From Chryseobacterium sp. Bi04 (GTDB lineage Bacteria; Bacteroidota; Bacteroidia; Flavobacteriales; Weeksellaceae), in the NCBI RefSeq assembly GCF_918698085.1, contig NZ_CAKKLP010000005.1, positions 124,001 through 188,000 of the forward strand: a stretch of 64,000 nt of DNA. Reading direction: 5' to 3'. Below, piece by piece: positions 1 through 9,093 of this stretch. A program made the translations under genes and the position numbers. The notes beneath the pieces are model-generated. The model did not search any database. It was not told the origin of the DNA and saw only the letters and a program-made list of their open reading frames with translations. Numbering within the stretch: the stretch's first letter is position 1; each line of letters starts with the position of its first letter.

Positions 1-440
1 GAAAACAAAGAATCTAATAATGAAAGATTCTGAGTTTCTACTGCTTTTTTATACAGCTTATTTTTCTGCTGAATCTCCACCAGCCATTCCTTTGCCTGTA
101 CTTTATGCTTTTCTTCGTTCATATTGAAAACATCTGTTGCATTCAGTACGAAGGAATCATACGGCAATGCTTCCAGGAACTCAAACATTGTATTGACAGG
201 TTCGTAATAAGCTTTTTTGTAGTGTAATTGGTAGCTATCAGCCAGTAAATTGAAGAAGTAGCGCAGGTGAATAATTCCCTGTTCTTTATTAGAGAAAAAC
301 TCAACGCCTTCCACTTTAATATCTTCTGCCAACAGAGGATACAGCAATAATGGAATTTCATAGTTCCACTCGCCTAAATGGGTATCGAAAGATTGATTCG
401 TTTTCTGATCGTAATTGTATAGATAAATACGGTGTGCCAT
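1..440 (-). CDS. Hypothetical protein, C-terminus cut by window edge
   Basis: An open frame runs from an ATG at 440 to the left edge with no stop, giving at least 146 residues that begin MAHRIYLYNYDQKTN. It has no signal peptide or membrane segment, so it is probably cytosolic, and is rich in aromatic and acidic residues. I do not recognise a catalytic motif. It is the last visible gene of the minus-strand run that starts near 5.7 kb. That run holds a SUKH-like protein, so an immunity or accessory role is possible, but this is inference. Confidence 0.7.
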   Translation of the reverse strand, partial: MAHRIYLYNYDQKTNQSFDTHLGEWNYEIPLLLYPLLAEDIKVEGVEFFSNKEQGIIHLRYFFNLLADSYQLHYKKAYYEPVNTMFEFLEALPYDSFVLNATDVFNMNEEKHKVQAKEWLVEIQQKNKLYKKAVETQNLSLLDSLF

Positions 441-510
441 TAGTTAAAATTAGTAAATCGTAAATTTTTGAAATATTCCAGTTTGCAGGGATTTAATAAT
501 GAGTTTCGGA

Positions 511-1275
511 TTAAGTATACTCCAAACAGATTACTGCCTTTTTAAGTTCTTTGTCATAAAACAGATACAATTGATCTGCTGCTGTATTTTGAAAATCATA
601 GCCTTCGACGCACCCGATATAATCCATCAATGTATGATTATTTTTATAAGGTTTGTCTGTCAGGTTATCTCCTCCGAAGTGAGTTTCTTCTAAAGGCAGA
701 GAATCGGTATTCAGCTCATCAAAAACACCATACATTTTCTTTTGCAAACGTTCCTCAGCATATTTTGAGTAATCATCTTTCTCCAGATCTTCAACCGTAA
801 GCTTCCGTAAACGCTCTAAACGGCGAATATCTTCTACCATTAAACCTGGTCGATAACAGTCTTTATCATAAAGCTTATTGTATTTTTGGTAATATTCTCT
901 TTTCAATTGATACATGGCTTCATTCATATTGTATTCAATCTCTAAATCTGAATAATTGTTTCCATAATCTTCCGGAGAGATCTCGGTATGTGCTGAAAAA
1001 TAGTTCCAGTCTGCATCAAATTTGTATTTACCGTCAATAACATCAAAGCCAAACATATCAGCTTTGGTAAATTGTGTGTGATATTCCGGCTTATCTTCCC
1101 CGACACAGCCGTCATAAATTTCCTTTACAGAAACAATATGCAGCCACTGATCTTCTAATGGATCAACAAGTTTCAAATTAATTGAACAAATAGGAAGGAA
1201 ATACTTTTTATGATTTTCAATATCATCATAAAATACGTCTTCGTAAGCGGGGAATATTCTTATTAAATCAGTCAT
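511..1275 (-). CDS. Hypothetical cytosolic protein (254 aa)
   Basis: Complete frame from ATG, very acidic and tyrosine-rich, without signal peptide or transmembrane segment. The C-terminal part contains LPLEETHFGGDN and ends with a strand-rich QLYLFYDKELKKAVICLEYT, which suggests a mixed alpha/beta cytosolic fold. No catalytic motif is recognisable. Its start lies one base from the stop of the upstream lipoprotein gene, so the two are probably co-transcribed. A place in an immunity-type array with the other genes of this run is inferred from context only. Confidence 0.7.
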   Translation of the reverse strand: MTDLIRIFPAYEDVFYDDIENHKKYFLPICSINLKLVDPLEDQWLHIVSVKEIYDGCVGEDKPEYHTQFTKADMFGFDVIDGKYKFDADWNYFSAHTEISPEDYGNNYSDLEIEYNMNEAMYQLKREYYQKYNKLYDKDCYRPGLMVEDIRRLERLRKLTVEDLEKDDYSKYAEERLQKKMYGVFDELNTDSLPLEETHFGGDNLTDKPYKNNHTLMDYIGCVEGYDFQNTAADQLYLFYDKELKKAVICLEYT

Positions 1276-1276
1276 A

Positions 1277-1726
1277 TTATTTTCTTTTTAATTTTAGCTG
1301 TTTTCCTTCTTTTAAAAGGTTAAAAGACATGACTTTGGGTGGTTTGAATGTTTGTGTAGGTGCGTTACAGAATTCAGATCTTGTAATACTATCGACTTCC
1401 ATTTTTATCTGGTTGGCTTCCGTAAAATAATATCTGCCATGTATCTCTGTGAAGCAATCGTTTCCACATTGCCAGGCATCATAACTTTTGAACTTTTCTT
1501 CATCCAAAAAGGTTACACCATGAAAATTGAAGATCAATGCAGTATCTCTTGGAGACATAGAATAGATTTTTCCACCATCCGGAATAATAAGTCCTCCTTC
1601 ATTCACAATCCACTCCTTATTTTTCAGATAATTCCGGAAAATTGTTTTTTTTCTTTCCGGATCTTTGCAACTTAAGGTCATTACCAAAATGATACTCAAA
1701 AATGAGAAAACAAAAGTATTTTTCAT
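1277..1726 (-). CDS. Small lipoprotein, unknown function
   Basis: 149 residues starting MKNTFVFSFLSIILVMTLSC: a lysine, a hydrophobic stretch and a lipobox-like LSC with Cys20 as the likely lipidated residue. Acidic and lysine residues follow at once (KDPERKK), as in Bacteroidetes surface lipoproteins. Two cysteines in QCGNDCF and one in EFCNAP may form disulphides. It is predicted to be a membrane-anchored periplasmic or surface protein of unknown function, and is tightly linked to the downstream gene. Confidence 0.7.
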   Translation of the reverse strand: MKNTFVFSFLSIILVMTLSCKDPERKKTIFRNYLKNKEWIVNEGGLIIPDGGKIYSMSPRDTALIFNFHGVTFLDEEKFKSYDAWQCGNDCFTEIHGRYYFTEANQIKMEVDSITRSEFCNAPTQTFKPPKVMSFNLLKEGKQLKLKRK

Positions 1727-1789
1727 TGTAGCTTAGTTTATAATTGCTTATTCAGCTTTCTCCAAACCCATATTATTGTTTTCAGACAT

Positions 1790-2365
1790 TTAAATTTTAG
1801 CAAAAAAATTAAGCGTTTGTTGGGCTATAAGCTTGGGATTCGTATCTGATATCTCATTGATCCTATCCTCGTACAATTCTATTTTTATTAATTTGACATC
1901 ATCTGGTATTTTGCAGGCCTCATCTTTGGTATAGTTATATCCTTGTACATTAGCATTTTCTTTGCCCGGCTTTTTTTTAATCTCTACGTAATACCTCAGT
2001 GTCATGTAATTTCCATTTTGCTCTCCTTTTTCAAAACGAATTTTTCTTATCTGATGAATGGAACGTCCACTGGAACTGATATTTCCCTGTATACGAAATT
2101 TGAGTAATTCAGCATTTTTAGAAAGCATAAATACCATAGGAGTCAGTCGCTCTGTAACTTCCGTCCGAGTTGTAAAAGTATGTGTTGAATCTGTTCCAGG
2201 AATTTCTCTGCTAACTTTTTTGGGCTCAGTATAAATGGCAGAAATTTTCAATTTTTGCGCATCAGTTTTACAGCCGGATAATGTTAAAAATGAAGTTAAA
2301 ATTATAAGGTATTTCACCGCTTTACTTTTAAAAATATTTGAGTTAAAAGTAACAAAAGATACCAT
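1790..2365 (-). CDS. Putative lipoprotein, unknown function
   Basis: 191 residues. A hydrophobic helix ending LTLSGC around residue 32 looks like a lipobox, preceded by an unusually long N-region. The true start may therefore be a later, non-ATG codon close to the hydrophobic segment. The mature part begins KTDAQKLK and is strand-rich with many lysines. No known family is recognised. It belongs to the run of minus-strand genes encoding small envelope proteins. Confidence 0.6.
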   Translation of the reverse strand: MVSFVTFNSNIFKSKAVKYLIILTSFLTLSGCKTDAQKLKISAIYTEPKKVSREIPGTDSTHTFTTRTEVTERLTPMVFMLSKNAELLKFRIQGNISSSGRSIHQIRKIRFEKGEQNGNYMTLRYYVEIKKKPGKENANVQGYNYTKDEACKIPDDVKLIKIELYEDRINEISDTNPKLIAQQTLNFFAKI

Positions 2366-2440
2366 ATGAAAACATCCCTGAAAATGGTGGTTTTTTTGTG
2401 ATAATTAGAATTTCACTTCAGCAACATTACCGTCATAAAT

Positions 2441-3553
2441 CTATAGCATGACTATTTCTATTGTTGCACCTAAATTTTCTAATTCCCGGACACTTGCTTG
2501 TATCCATTTGTAAGGACCCTCGTGGTATAAAATTCGGTTTTGTTTGCTCATTTGAAGAGCTTCAATCCCTGATAATTTATAGACTTCTTTTAATAAAGAA
2601 ACAATTTTCATTTTATTGGGACCAATATCAATGATGTACACTTCTGCTTCGCGCCAATCGGATTCATAATTTTTTTGGCTCTGTTCTTCTTCTGTTCTAT
2701 CTGGCATGTCTAAGACATTTTGGTACACTTCATCCCAAAACTCGTTACCTGAAATTGTTAATTCTTTTAGAAAAGAACCAAGATAGTTTCTATCAAATCT
2801 ATTTTCGAAAATCTTGTTCAGTATTTCTTGAAATTCGCTGATACTATCTGTAACTTTTATAGGGGTCCATTTTCCCGCACCATGAAAGGCAAAATATACA
2901 GGGAAATTCTCCTGTGCATCATTAAAATCAATAAAAAAAGGATCTGCAAAATAGTTGCTGGCAATCACTAACCAACTTTCCTTGAAGTCTCCAGCCTTTT
3001 CTCCTATTAATTTTTCACTTACAACAGAACTAAAAGCATATCCCTCTTGAAACGCCAGAATATCTTTTACTTCCGGATAGTTTTCCGGCAAACATAAATT
3101 CTCAACTGAATACGTTTGATTCCAAAAATTCAGGAGCAATGGAAATTGACTGACTTTTTGTATTAGTTTATTATTTTCTCTTTCAAATGATGCTTTTTGT
3201 TCTGTTGTTACTTCAGACATTCTATCATCTTCTTTACCAAAAGGAAATTTTTGCTGCATCCAATGCAATAAATCACGATCCAATATTTTGAACTCTTTTT
3301 CCTGTAGTGCTCCATATGATGTAAGGTATACTTTTGTATCCTCATCATTCTTAGAAATTACAGCTACCCGGCCACCTGAGTCGTCAGCTACCGGAATATA
3401 ATCAGGCAAATATGTTTCGAAATCATGAGTAGTAAAACGCTCATTAACAGCTTCTTTATCTTGAAAAACATGTACTATATCATACACTATTTCAGAATCA
3501 AATTTCTTCTGAAATGTTTTTATAAAGCGGTGCCAGTGGTTAGGTATTTTCAT
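2441..3553 (-). CDS. SUKH-like (SMI1/KNR4) protein with ribosomal L7/L12-type C-terminal domain
   Basis: 370 residues, cytosolic. Residues about 40-90 (LPDYIPVADDSGGRVAVISK, then KVYLTSYG) and about 195-250 (ASNYFADPFFIDFNDA, then PVYFAFHGAGKWTPI with a following SISEFQEIL) resemble SUKH/SMI1_KNR4 strands. In bacteria these often belong to immunity proteins of polymorphic toxins. The last 60 residues (IDIGPNKMKIVSLLKEVYKL through LENLGATIEIVML) closely follow the ribosomal protein L7/L12 C-terminal pattern of 'vGanKikvIK...Tgl...AK...leeaGA.vel'. The domain reading is by eye. Immunity function is inference from the family and from the run of small genes around it. Confidence 0.7.
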   Translation of the reverse strand: MKIPNHWHRFIKTFQKKFDSEIVYDIVHVFQDKEAVNERFTTHDFETYLPDYIPVADDSGGRVAVISKNDEDTKVYLTSYGALQEKEFKILDRDLLHWMQQKFPFGKEDDRMSEVTTEQKASFERENNKLIQKVSQFPLLLNFWNQTYSVENLCLPENYPEVKDILAFQEGYAFSSVVSEKLIGEKAGDFKESWLVIASNYFADPFFIDFNDAQENFPVYFAFHGAGKWTPIKVTDSISEFQEILNKIFENRFDRNYLGSFLKELTISGNEFWDEVYQNVLDMPDRTEEEQSQKNYESDWREAEVYIIDIGPNKMKIVSLLKEVYKLSGIEALQMSKQNRILYHEGPYKWIQASVRELENLGATIEIVML

Positions 3554-3560
3554 AGGTATT

Positions 3561-4193
3561 CTAGTTCATTCCGTTTTTGGCATCTTTCAATATCTTTTCG
3601 GCCTTCAGTCTTATCATTTTGGGCAATAATTTAAAGTTCGCATCCTTTTCTTCACGATACAGGTCTTCCTCCTGAAACGGAATCCAACCGGTAATTTTTG
3701 CTTTTGAAAATGTTTTTTCTCCAATATTGGTGTACACAATCACTTTCAAGGGTTTGGCATCCAATCCGTCTGATTCTTCAAAATAAGTAAGATAAAACTC
3801 AGGAAAGCCATCATGATCTGCATCGCCAATTTCACAGAAGTTAATCAGGTATTTAGGTTGTGCCAACCCCTGTGCAAAGTCTTTAAAGGCGATCTGTGGA
3901 ATGAGCCCACCGTGATCTTCGAGAAAAATACCTGCGTGTAAATCCTTAGGATTTTCGGTTAGATAAGAGGGTTTTTCAGCTTTGCTTTCATTCAGATACC
4001 AAACATAACTTCCATAGTTTGGAACAAAGGATTTTACGATCATGACGGGATTTCCCGTTAACGGATTTCCAAGTTCTTCAATAATCTCGTTGTATTTTTT
4101 ATCTGAAGAAAAATATACTCCTGTTCTTATTTGTGCAAAAGATAGTACACTTACAATACAAGCGGCAACAGGCAATAGCTTTCTAAAAATCAT
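3561..4193 (-). CDS. Secreted protein, unknown function (possible M949_RS01915-type surface polysaccharide protein)
   Basis: 210 residues with a clear signal peptide (MIFRKLLPVAACIVSVLSFA, cleavage after FAQ). An acidic EIGDADHDGFPEFYLTYFEE resembles the calcium-loop-like segments of FG-GAP or EF-hand-type secreted proteins. The overall look is that of a small Flavobacteria family annotated from Riemerella as a surface-polysaccharide-linked protein, but that link is from memory and weak. It lies 8 bp from the SUKH-like gene downstream. Confidence 0.6.
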   Translation of the reverse strand: MIFRKLLPVAACIVSVLSFAQIRTGVYFSSDKKYNEIIEELGNPLTGNPVMIVKSFVPNYGSYVWYLNESKAEKPSYLTENPKDLHAGIFLEDHGGLIPQIAFKDFAQGLAQPKYLINFCEIGDADHDGFPEFYLTYFEESDGLDAKPLKVIVYTNIGEKTFSKAKITGWIPFQEEDLYREEKDANFKLLPKMIRLKAEKILKDAKNGMN

Positions 4194-4218
4194 AATTTTA
4201 CTATTTTCAATGTATTAT

Positions 4219-5703
4219 TTAATTCTCTTTATATTCTTTTCCGGAATAAATATCAATATAGTAATATATATTTTCTTCTGAACTAAGTTTAACACTTACC
4301 AACCCATCCGAATTAATGGATGTATAGGCTTTTGAACCCATACTTTTTTTATCTTTACTGTCATAAAGAGTGTACAAACCGTCTTTCTCTTTTTGAAGTG
4401 CATAGATCTGTTTTTCTGTATCCAACACCGAGATATCATGGTAATCAGGCTTTATCTCCCAAGTCTTTGTTTTACTATCCCACAAGCCCATGGTTCTCAA
4501 TTGTTTTTCATTTTCAATCCGGATAAGATATGCATCATTCATGCCCTGATAAGAATTTATTTTTCCAAATTTCCAGTTTTTGTCAATGAACTGGGTGGGT
4601 AAGATCATTTTTCTATCGGGCCAAACCAGGTTTCCAACCTGGTCCAAAACCTTAAAATTATAGGTATCAATAGAATCTGTAACATTTCCTTTGGTATCGA
4701 TATACAGCCAATCAAACGCCCAAATATCATGATCATAATTAAAAACACCCAACAGAAAATAAGGTGAATTAGTAATAGAATACACCAAAGAAACTTTTTT
4801 AATAAAATCAATTTGCGAAGCTGTTGCCTTTGTAATTTCTTTCGGAAATACCTTTTCATACTGTGGAAAAGGGTAAACATCATTGGTTTTGCTGTCTGTT
4901 AAAAGCTTAGGAACTTCCGGTTCATAGCGTTCTTTATTTACATCCTTCAGGAGTATAGTTTCCTTACCAAATTGAAGTGAAAGTGTTTCAGTTCCTTTCA
5001 AACCGCTGTGACTTGCTTCTTTCTGGTTCAGTTCATACATTGAAAAATTTGCATTTGAAGATTTGAGAAATCGTTTGTTCTCTAACAGCTCAGCAATATT
5101 ATTTTCAATTGTATGTAAACGGTTTTTTTTGATTTCATAAAGGCTTCCATTCCAAAAAACGTGGTTTTGATCTACAGAAACAAAATTCAGATAATAATTA
5201 TCCTCCAAATATGGAATGTCCTCATGAAGTAAGACCTGTTTGCTTTCTAAAACTCCAATCTCGATTTTATGATACGTTTGCTCTTTCTTGATGCCGCCTC
5301 CTAAGATATTCCAATCCCATTTCCAGGCAGGCATTTTCTTTTCATATTCAATGTCTTTTTTATACAGTGTAAGTCCGTTTACTACATTTAAATTAATATT
5401 TTCAGCGGAGAAGTCCAGCACTGTCTTTCCATTTTCGTCTATGACTGCATATTCATTTTTTTCATTTCCGACAACGGCAAAACCAGTGGGAGTATATACT
5501 GATGCACTTCGGAATTTTTGATTAGTGACCGGTTTCAAACTTACTTTATCTACATATACAAAATCATTCTGCTTCGTTAAGAACGGAACACTATTTATGA
5601 TCTTCTTCTTTGAAGAAATTAATGGAGAATTATCTTTTTTTTCTTGTGTACAAGCCATCACTGAAGCCAACATACAAAAGATACTGAATACTATTATTTT
5701 CAT
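4219..5703 (-). CDS. Large lipoprotein with WG-repeat-like strands
   Basis: 494 residues starting MKIIVFSIFCMLASVMAC, a lipoprotein signal with Cys18. The body repeats the pattern 'aVid.nGk.v.d' (EYAVIDENGKTVLDF; YIDTKGNVTDS; DGLYTLYDSKDKK), similar to WG-type beta repeats. Such repeats suggest an elongated or propeller-like surface lipoprotein. It is the first gene of the minus-strand run; the intergenic DNA to the divergent hydrolase at 5912 should carry promoters for both. Function unknown. Confidence 0.65.
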   Translation of the reverse strand: MKIIVFSIFCMLASVMACTQEKKDNSPLISSKKKIINSVPFLTKQNDFVYVDKVSLKPVTNQKFRSASVYTPTGFAVVGNEKNEYAVIDENGKTVLDFSAENINLNVVNGLTLYKKDIEYEKKMPAWKWDWNILGGGIKKEQTYHKIEIGVLESKQVLLHEDIPYLEDNYYLNFVSVDQNHVFWNGSLYEIKKNRLHTIENNIAELLENKRFLKSSNANFSMYELNQKEASHSGLKGTETLSLQFGKETILLKDVNKERYEPEVPKLLTDSKTNDVYPFPQYEKVFPKEITKATASQIDFIKKVSLVYSITNSPYFLLGVFNYDHDIWAFDWLYIDTKGNVTDSIDTYNFKVLDQVGNLVWPDRKMILPTQFIDKNWKFGKINSYQGMNDAYLIRIENEKQLRTMGLWDSKTKTWEIKPDYHDISVLDTEKQIYALQKEKDGLYTLYDSKDKKSMGSKAYTSINSDGLVSVKLSSEENIYYYIDIYSGKEYKEN

Positions 5704-5911
5704 ACTTCAAAATTCTATTCTTCTTAATGGGTCAATATTAAAGAGAAGTAAAGAATAACACAATCCCGATTATCAGCTATATTTTAATAATGCATTCCCT
5801 TACTTTTATATTTAATTAAAATATTATCCTAGATCAATATATTATGGATGTTTTCCATATAAATTTGTGAATATTAAAAATAAAATACATTATTAATCAT
5901 AAAAATAAACA

Positions 5912-6733
5912 ATGAACACACTTACTTTAAAAGACGGAACAGAAATCTATTACAAAGATTGGGGAAAAGGACAGCCTGTATTTTTTCATCACGGATGGCC
6001 CCTTTCCAGTGATGACTGGGATGCTCAAATGTTTTTCTTCTTAGAACAGGGCTATAGAGTGATTGCCCACGACAGAAGAGGCCACGGAAGATCAGCGCAA
6101 ACCCCTTATGGGCATGATATGGATACGTATGCTTCTGATGTATCGGAAATTGTTACCGCTTTAGATTTAAAAGATGTCATCCATGTAGGGCATTCTACTG
6201 GAGGTGGTGAAGTAATCCGATATGTGGCAAAGCATGGTAACGGAAGAGTCGCAAAAGCTGTTTTAATAAGTGCAGTGACCCCGATCATGGTTCAGAATGA
6301 GAATAATCCGAATGGAGTTCCTATTTCTGTTTTTGATGATATCCGTAATAATACAGCTAAACACAGACAGCAGTTCTTTATTGATCTTACTTTCCCTTTC
6401 TATGGGTATAACAGAGAAGGAGCCAAGATTTCTGAAGGCATTCAAAGAAACTGGTGGCGACAAGGGATGAGTGGCTCTATCAAAGCACACTATGACTGCG
6501 TTAAAGCATTCTCTGAAACCGACTTTACTGAGGATCTTAAAAGTGTAGACGTTCCTGTTCTGGTAATGCATGGTGAAGATGACCAGATTGTACCGTTTGA
6601 AACCACAGGAAAAGTAGCCGCTACCCTGCTTAAAAATGGAAAATTAATTTCTTATCCTGGCTTTCCTCATGGGATGCCTACTACCGAAGCTGAAACAATC
6701 AATAAAGACTTACTAGCATTTTTTCAGTCATAA
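5912..6733 (+). CDS. Alpha/beta hydrolase, non-heme chloroperoxidase-like
   Basis: 273 residues, the usual length of the cofactor-free haloperoxidase/esterase group. An oxyanion-hole motif HHGWPLSSDDWDAQ is followed by HDRRGHGRS, the nucleophile elbow VGHSTGGGE (Ser95), the acid in HGEDDQIVP and the late His in GFPHGMP. All parts of the catalytic triad are present. It is cytosolic and monocistronic, with its own terminator downstream. True activity could be esterase or perhydrolase rather than halogenation. Confidence 0.9.
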   Translation: MNTLTLKDGTEIYYKDWGKGQPVFFHHGWPLSSDDWDAQMFFFLEQGYRVIAHDRRGHGRSAQTPYGHDMDTYASDVSEIVTALDLKDVIHVGHSTGGGEVIRYVAKHGNGRVAKAVLISAVTPIMVQNENNPNGVPISVFDDIRNNTAKHRQQFFIDLTFPFYGYNREGAKISEGIQRNWWRQGMSGSIKAHYDCVKAFSETDFTEDLKSVDVPVLVMHGEDDQIVPFETTGKVAATLLKNGKLISYPGFPHGMPTTEAETINKDLLAFFQS

Positions 6734-6793
6734 TCTGAGCTAATGATATTGGGAGAAACTATGAAAATGTAGATTTCCAACCGAGCATATCAT

Positions 6794-6827
6794 AAGAAGA
6801 CCGTTCCATGAGAGGCGGTCTTCTTAT
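6794..6827 (+). terminator. Rho-independent terminator after the hydrolase
   Basis: A perfect 10-bp stem AAGAAGACCG / CGGTCTTCTT with a 12-nt loop, followed by TATTT. It separates the hydrolase from the ribosomal protein operon. Confidence 0.75.
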
Positions 6828-6875
6828 TTACTGCGATAAAATCACAGATTATAAAGCTTGAATTGATTTTTTTTG

Positions 6876-6883
6876 TATCTTTG
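6876..6883 (+). promoter_or_regulatory. Promoter -7 element for rpmI-rplT
   Basis: TATCTTTG matches the Bacteroidetes -7 consensus TAnnTTTG. No good TTTG lies at the ideal -33 distance, but TTG at 6858 is near. The predicted start of transcription leaves a leader of roughly 70 nt before rpmI, including a small CCTAA/TTAGG hairpin at 6896-6910. Confidence 0.6.
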
Positions 6884-6958
6884 CACCCAATTATTCCTAA
6901 TGTCCTTAGGGGTAACCAAAACAGATATTGATAACAAAAACAATAAAAAAGCAAGACA

Positions 6959-7156
6959 ATGCCAAAATTAAAAACGAAATCAGGTGCTAAGAAACGTTTT
7001 GCTCTTACCGGTTCTGGTAAGATCAAAAGAAAGAATGCTTACAAAAGCCATATCTTAACTAAGAAAGAAACTAAGCAGAAGAGAAATCTTACTACTACTT
7101 CTTACGTAGCTAAAGTGGACGAAAAAAGCGTTCTACGTCAATTAGCAATTAAGTAG
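6959..7156 (+). CDS. rpmI: 50S ribosomal protein L35
   Basis: 65 residues, the standard L35 length, with the hallmark start [20 protein letters not shown] and a Lys/Arg-rich body. A component of the large ribosomal subunit, paired with rplT downstream as in most bacteria. infC, often found directly upstream, is absent here, and the operon has its own promoter. Confidence 0.97.
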   Translation: MPKLKTKSGAKKRFALTGSGKIKRKNAYKSHILTKKETKQKRNLTTTSYVAKVDEKSVLRQLAIK

Positions 7157-7233
7157 TTTTTATAAATCTATATTCGGTTTATAAGAATTCAAACAAATTC
7201 ATCATTTTAACCCTGAAACGGTGCTAATAAAGA

Positions 7234-7247
7234 GCAACATTTGTTGC
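7234..7247 (+). promoter_or_regulatory. Hairpin in the rpmI-rplT spacer, candidate L20 leader site
   Basis: The 120-nt gap between the two ribosomal genes contains GCAAC-ATTT-GTTGC and surrounding G/C-rich bases in an otherwise A/T-rich stretch. In other bacteria L20 represses its own operon by binding mRNA that mimics its rRNA site. This structured spacer is a plausible site here, but that is inference. Confidence 0.35.
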
Positions 7248-7276
7248 CGCCCTTTTCAAAAAAAACAATTTAAATT

Positions 7277-7621
7277 ATGCCAAGATCAGTAAATGCGGTA
7301 GCTTCAAGAGCTCGCAGAAAGAAAATTTTTAAGCAAGCTAAAGGTTTTTTCGGTAGAAGAAAGAACGTTTGGACTGTAGCTAAAAACGCGGTAGAAAAAG
7401 CAATGCAATATGCTTACCGTGGTAGAAAAGAGAAGAAGAGAAATTTCAGAGCACTTTGGATCACTCGTATTAACGCGGGAGCTAGAGAGCACGGAATGTC
7501 TTACTCTCAATTTATGGGAGCTCTTAAAAAGAACAACATTGAGCTTAACAGAAAAGTTTTAGCAGATTTAGCAATGAATCACCCTGAAGCTTTCAAAGCT
7601 GTTGTAGATCAATTAAAATAA
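7277..7621 (+). CDS. rplT: 50S ribosomal protein L20
   Basis: 114 residues, normal length, starting [20 protein letters not shown] with the typical basic N-terminal extension and the conserved [20 protein letters not shown]. It binds 23S rRNA early in assembly of the large subunit and commonly acts as an autoregulator. Followed by a strong terminator. Confidence 0.97.
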   Translation: MPRSVNAVASRARRKKIFKQAKGFFGRRKNVWTVAKNAVEKAMQYAYRGRKEKKRNFRALWITRINAGAREHGMSYSQFMGALKKNNIELNRKVLADLAMNHPEAFKAVVDQLK

Positions 7622-7652
7622 TGTAGAATACTATTTTTGTTATCAATATAAG

Positions 7653-7677
7653 ATCCCGGGTTCTCCCGGGATTTTTT
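7653..7677 (+). terminator. Rho-independent terminator of rpmI-rplT
   Basis: Perfect stem ATCCCGGG / CCCGGGAT with a TTCT loop, then six T. Its G/C-rich stem stands out against the A/T-rich surroundings. Confidence 0.9.
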
Positions 7678-7849
7678 ATTTCATTACGGATATAAACTTT
7701 TGTATGGGTTTTAAAATGATATGAATACAACCAATACTCCAAAATAAATAACGAATAACCAACAAAAACAAAACAAACAACACAGATCAACAATGCTGGA
7801 TGATAATTAATTAGTATATTAGCAATCAAAAAATAATTTGATTGAAGAA

Positions 7850-9031
7850 ATGAAAAAAATCGCCGTTTTTTTATTTACATCTGTAGCGCTGCAAAATATT
7901 GCTGCTCAAAATCTTATCCAGGCTTATAAAGACAGAGCCGATATGGTTACTCAGGCCAATATCAGTAACAACCTTCAGGAGTTTTCCAATCTTGGAGTAA
8001 AGACCACTGGTTCAACCGCTAATACCGATGCTTTAAACTGGCTGAAAAACAAATATCTTTCTTATGGATATTCTCCAAGCCAGATGGTTGAGGATCCTTT
8101 CAGCTTTGGAAGTACAAATTCTAAAAACCTGGTGATCACCAAAACGGGTACGGTATATCCGGATAAATACGTTATCATCTGCGGGCATTATGATACCATT
8201 GTAGGACCGGGTGTCAGTGATAATGGCAGCGGGACTTCCATTCTTTTAGAAGCAGCCAGAATATTAAAAGATATTCCTACCGAATATTCTATCAAATTCA
8301 TTCATTTTTCCGGTGAAGAACAGGGACTGATAGGAAGTAACCATTATGTAAATAATGTAGCTTATCAGGGAGGTATACAAAAACTGGATATAAAACTGGT
8401 TTTTAATATTGACCAGGTAGGAGGCCAGATAGGAAATTTAAATAACAAGATTACCTGCGAAAGAGATACAGGTGGACTATCCAGTAATAATGCTGCTTCT
8501 AATACGGCAACACAGGAACTTGCGGTATGTACCGGCCTCTACTCTCCTCTTCAGACCTCTATCTCTTATACATACGGTTCAGATTATGTTCCTTTTGAAG
8601 CAAAAGGCTATACTATTACCGGATTTTATGAGTATACCGAAAGCAACAATGAGCACAGTACGGATGATAATCTGACCAATATAGATCCTGTGTATGTTTT
8701 CAATGTAGGGAAAGCTGCTGTAGGTGCGTTACAGCATTTCGCTGTTGCCAGTACCAGCAATAACAATAACTTACAGGTGAATGAAGCGCCTGCTAAGGAT
8801 CCGTTACAAAATATCAGAGTATATCCTAATCCCGCTAAGGATATGATCACAGTAGAAACAGAAAAGATGAAACAGTTTAGCATTGAGATCAATGATATGA
8901 CCGGGCATCTGGTCTTGAGTTCTGAAAATCAGAATAAAATAGATACTTCCGCTCTTCCAAATGGTGTTTATACCCTTACCATAAAAACAAGCGCAGGTAA
9001 TCTGACCAGAAAGATAATCATTGAAAAATAA
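7850..9031 (+). CDS. M28 family zinc metallopeptidase with T9SS sorting tail (copy 1)
   Basis: About 393 residues. I chose the ATG at 7850 because MKKIAVFLFTSVALQNIAAQ is a clean signal peptide; an upstream TTG adds only four residues. M28 motifs follow: VIICGHYDTI, SDNGSGTSILLEAAR (metal Asp) and HFSGEEQGLIGS (catalytic Glu-Glu). The tail NIRVYPNPAKDMITVE ... GVYTLTIKTSAGNLTRKIII is a type A T9SS C-terminal sorting domain. Predicted secreted aminopeptidase, cell-surface attached or released. First of three tandem paralogues. Confidence 0.92.
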   Translation: MKKIAVFLFTSVALQNIAAQNLIQAYKDRADMVTQANISNNLQEFSNLGVKTTGSTANTDALNWLKNKYLSYGYSPSQMVEDPFSFGSTNSKNLVITKTGTVYPDKYVIICGHYDTIVGPGVSDNGSGTSILLEAARILKDIPTEYSIKFIHFSGEEQGLIGSNHYVNNVAYQGGIQKLDIKLVFNIDQVGGQIGNLNNKITCERDTGGLSSNNAASNTATQELAVCTGLYSPLQTSISYTYGSDYVPFEAKGYTITGFYEYTESNNEHSTDDNLTNIDPVYVFNVGKAAVGALQHFAVASTSNNNNLQVNEAPAKDPLQNIRVYPNPAKDMITVETEKMKQFSIEINDMTGHLVLSSENQNKIDTSALPNGVYTLTIKTSAGNLTRKIIIEK

Positions 9032-9093
9032 GTCATATCAAACAGGATATACTTTGAAAAAATACTACATCTTACTACATAATATATCAGAAA

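Noticed and set aside
1352..1675. Plus-strand frame of 107 codons opposite the small lipoprotein gene
   Set aside because: Antisense shadow of the minus-strand lipoprotein, which has a clear signal peptide and operon spacing.
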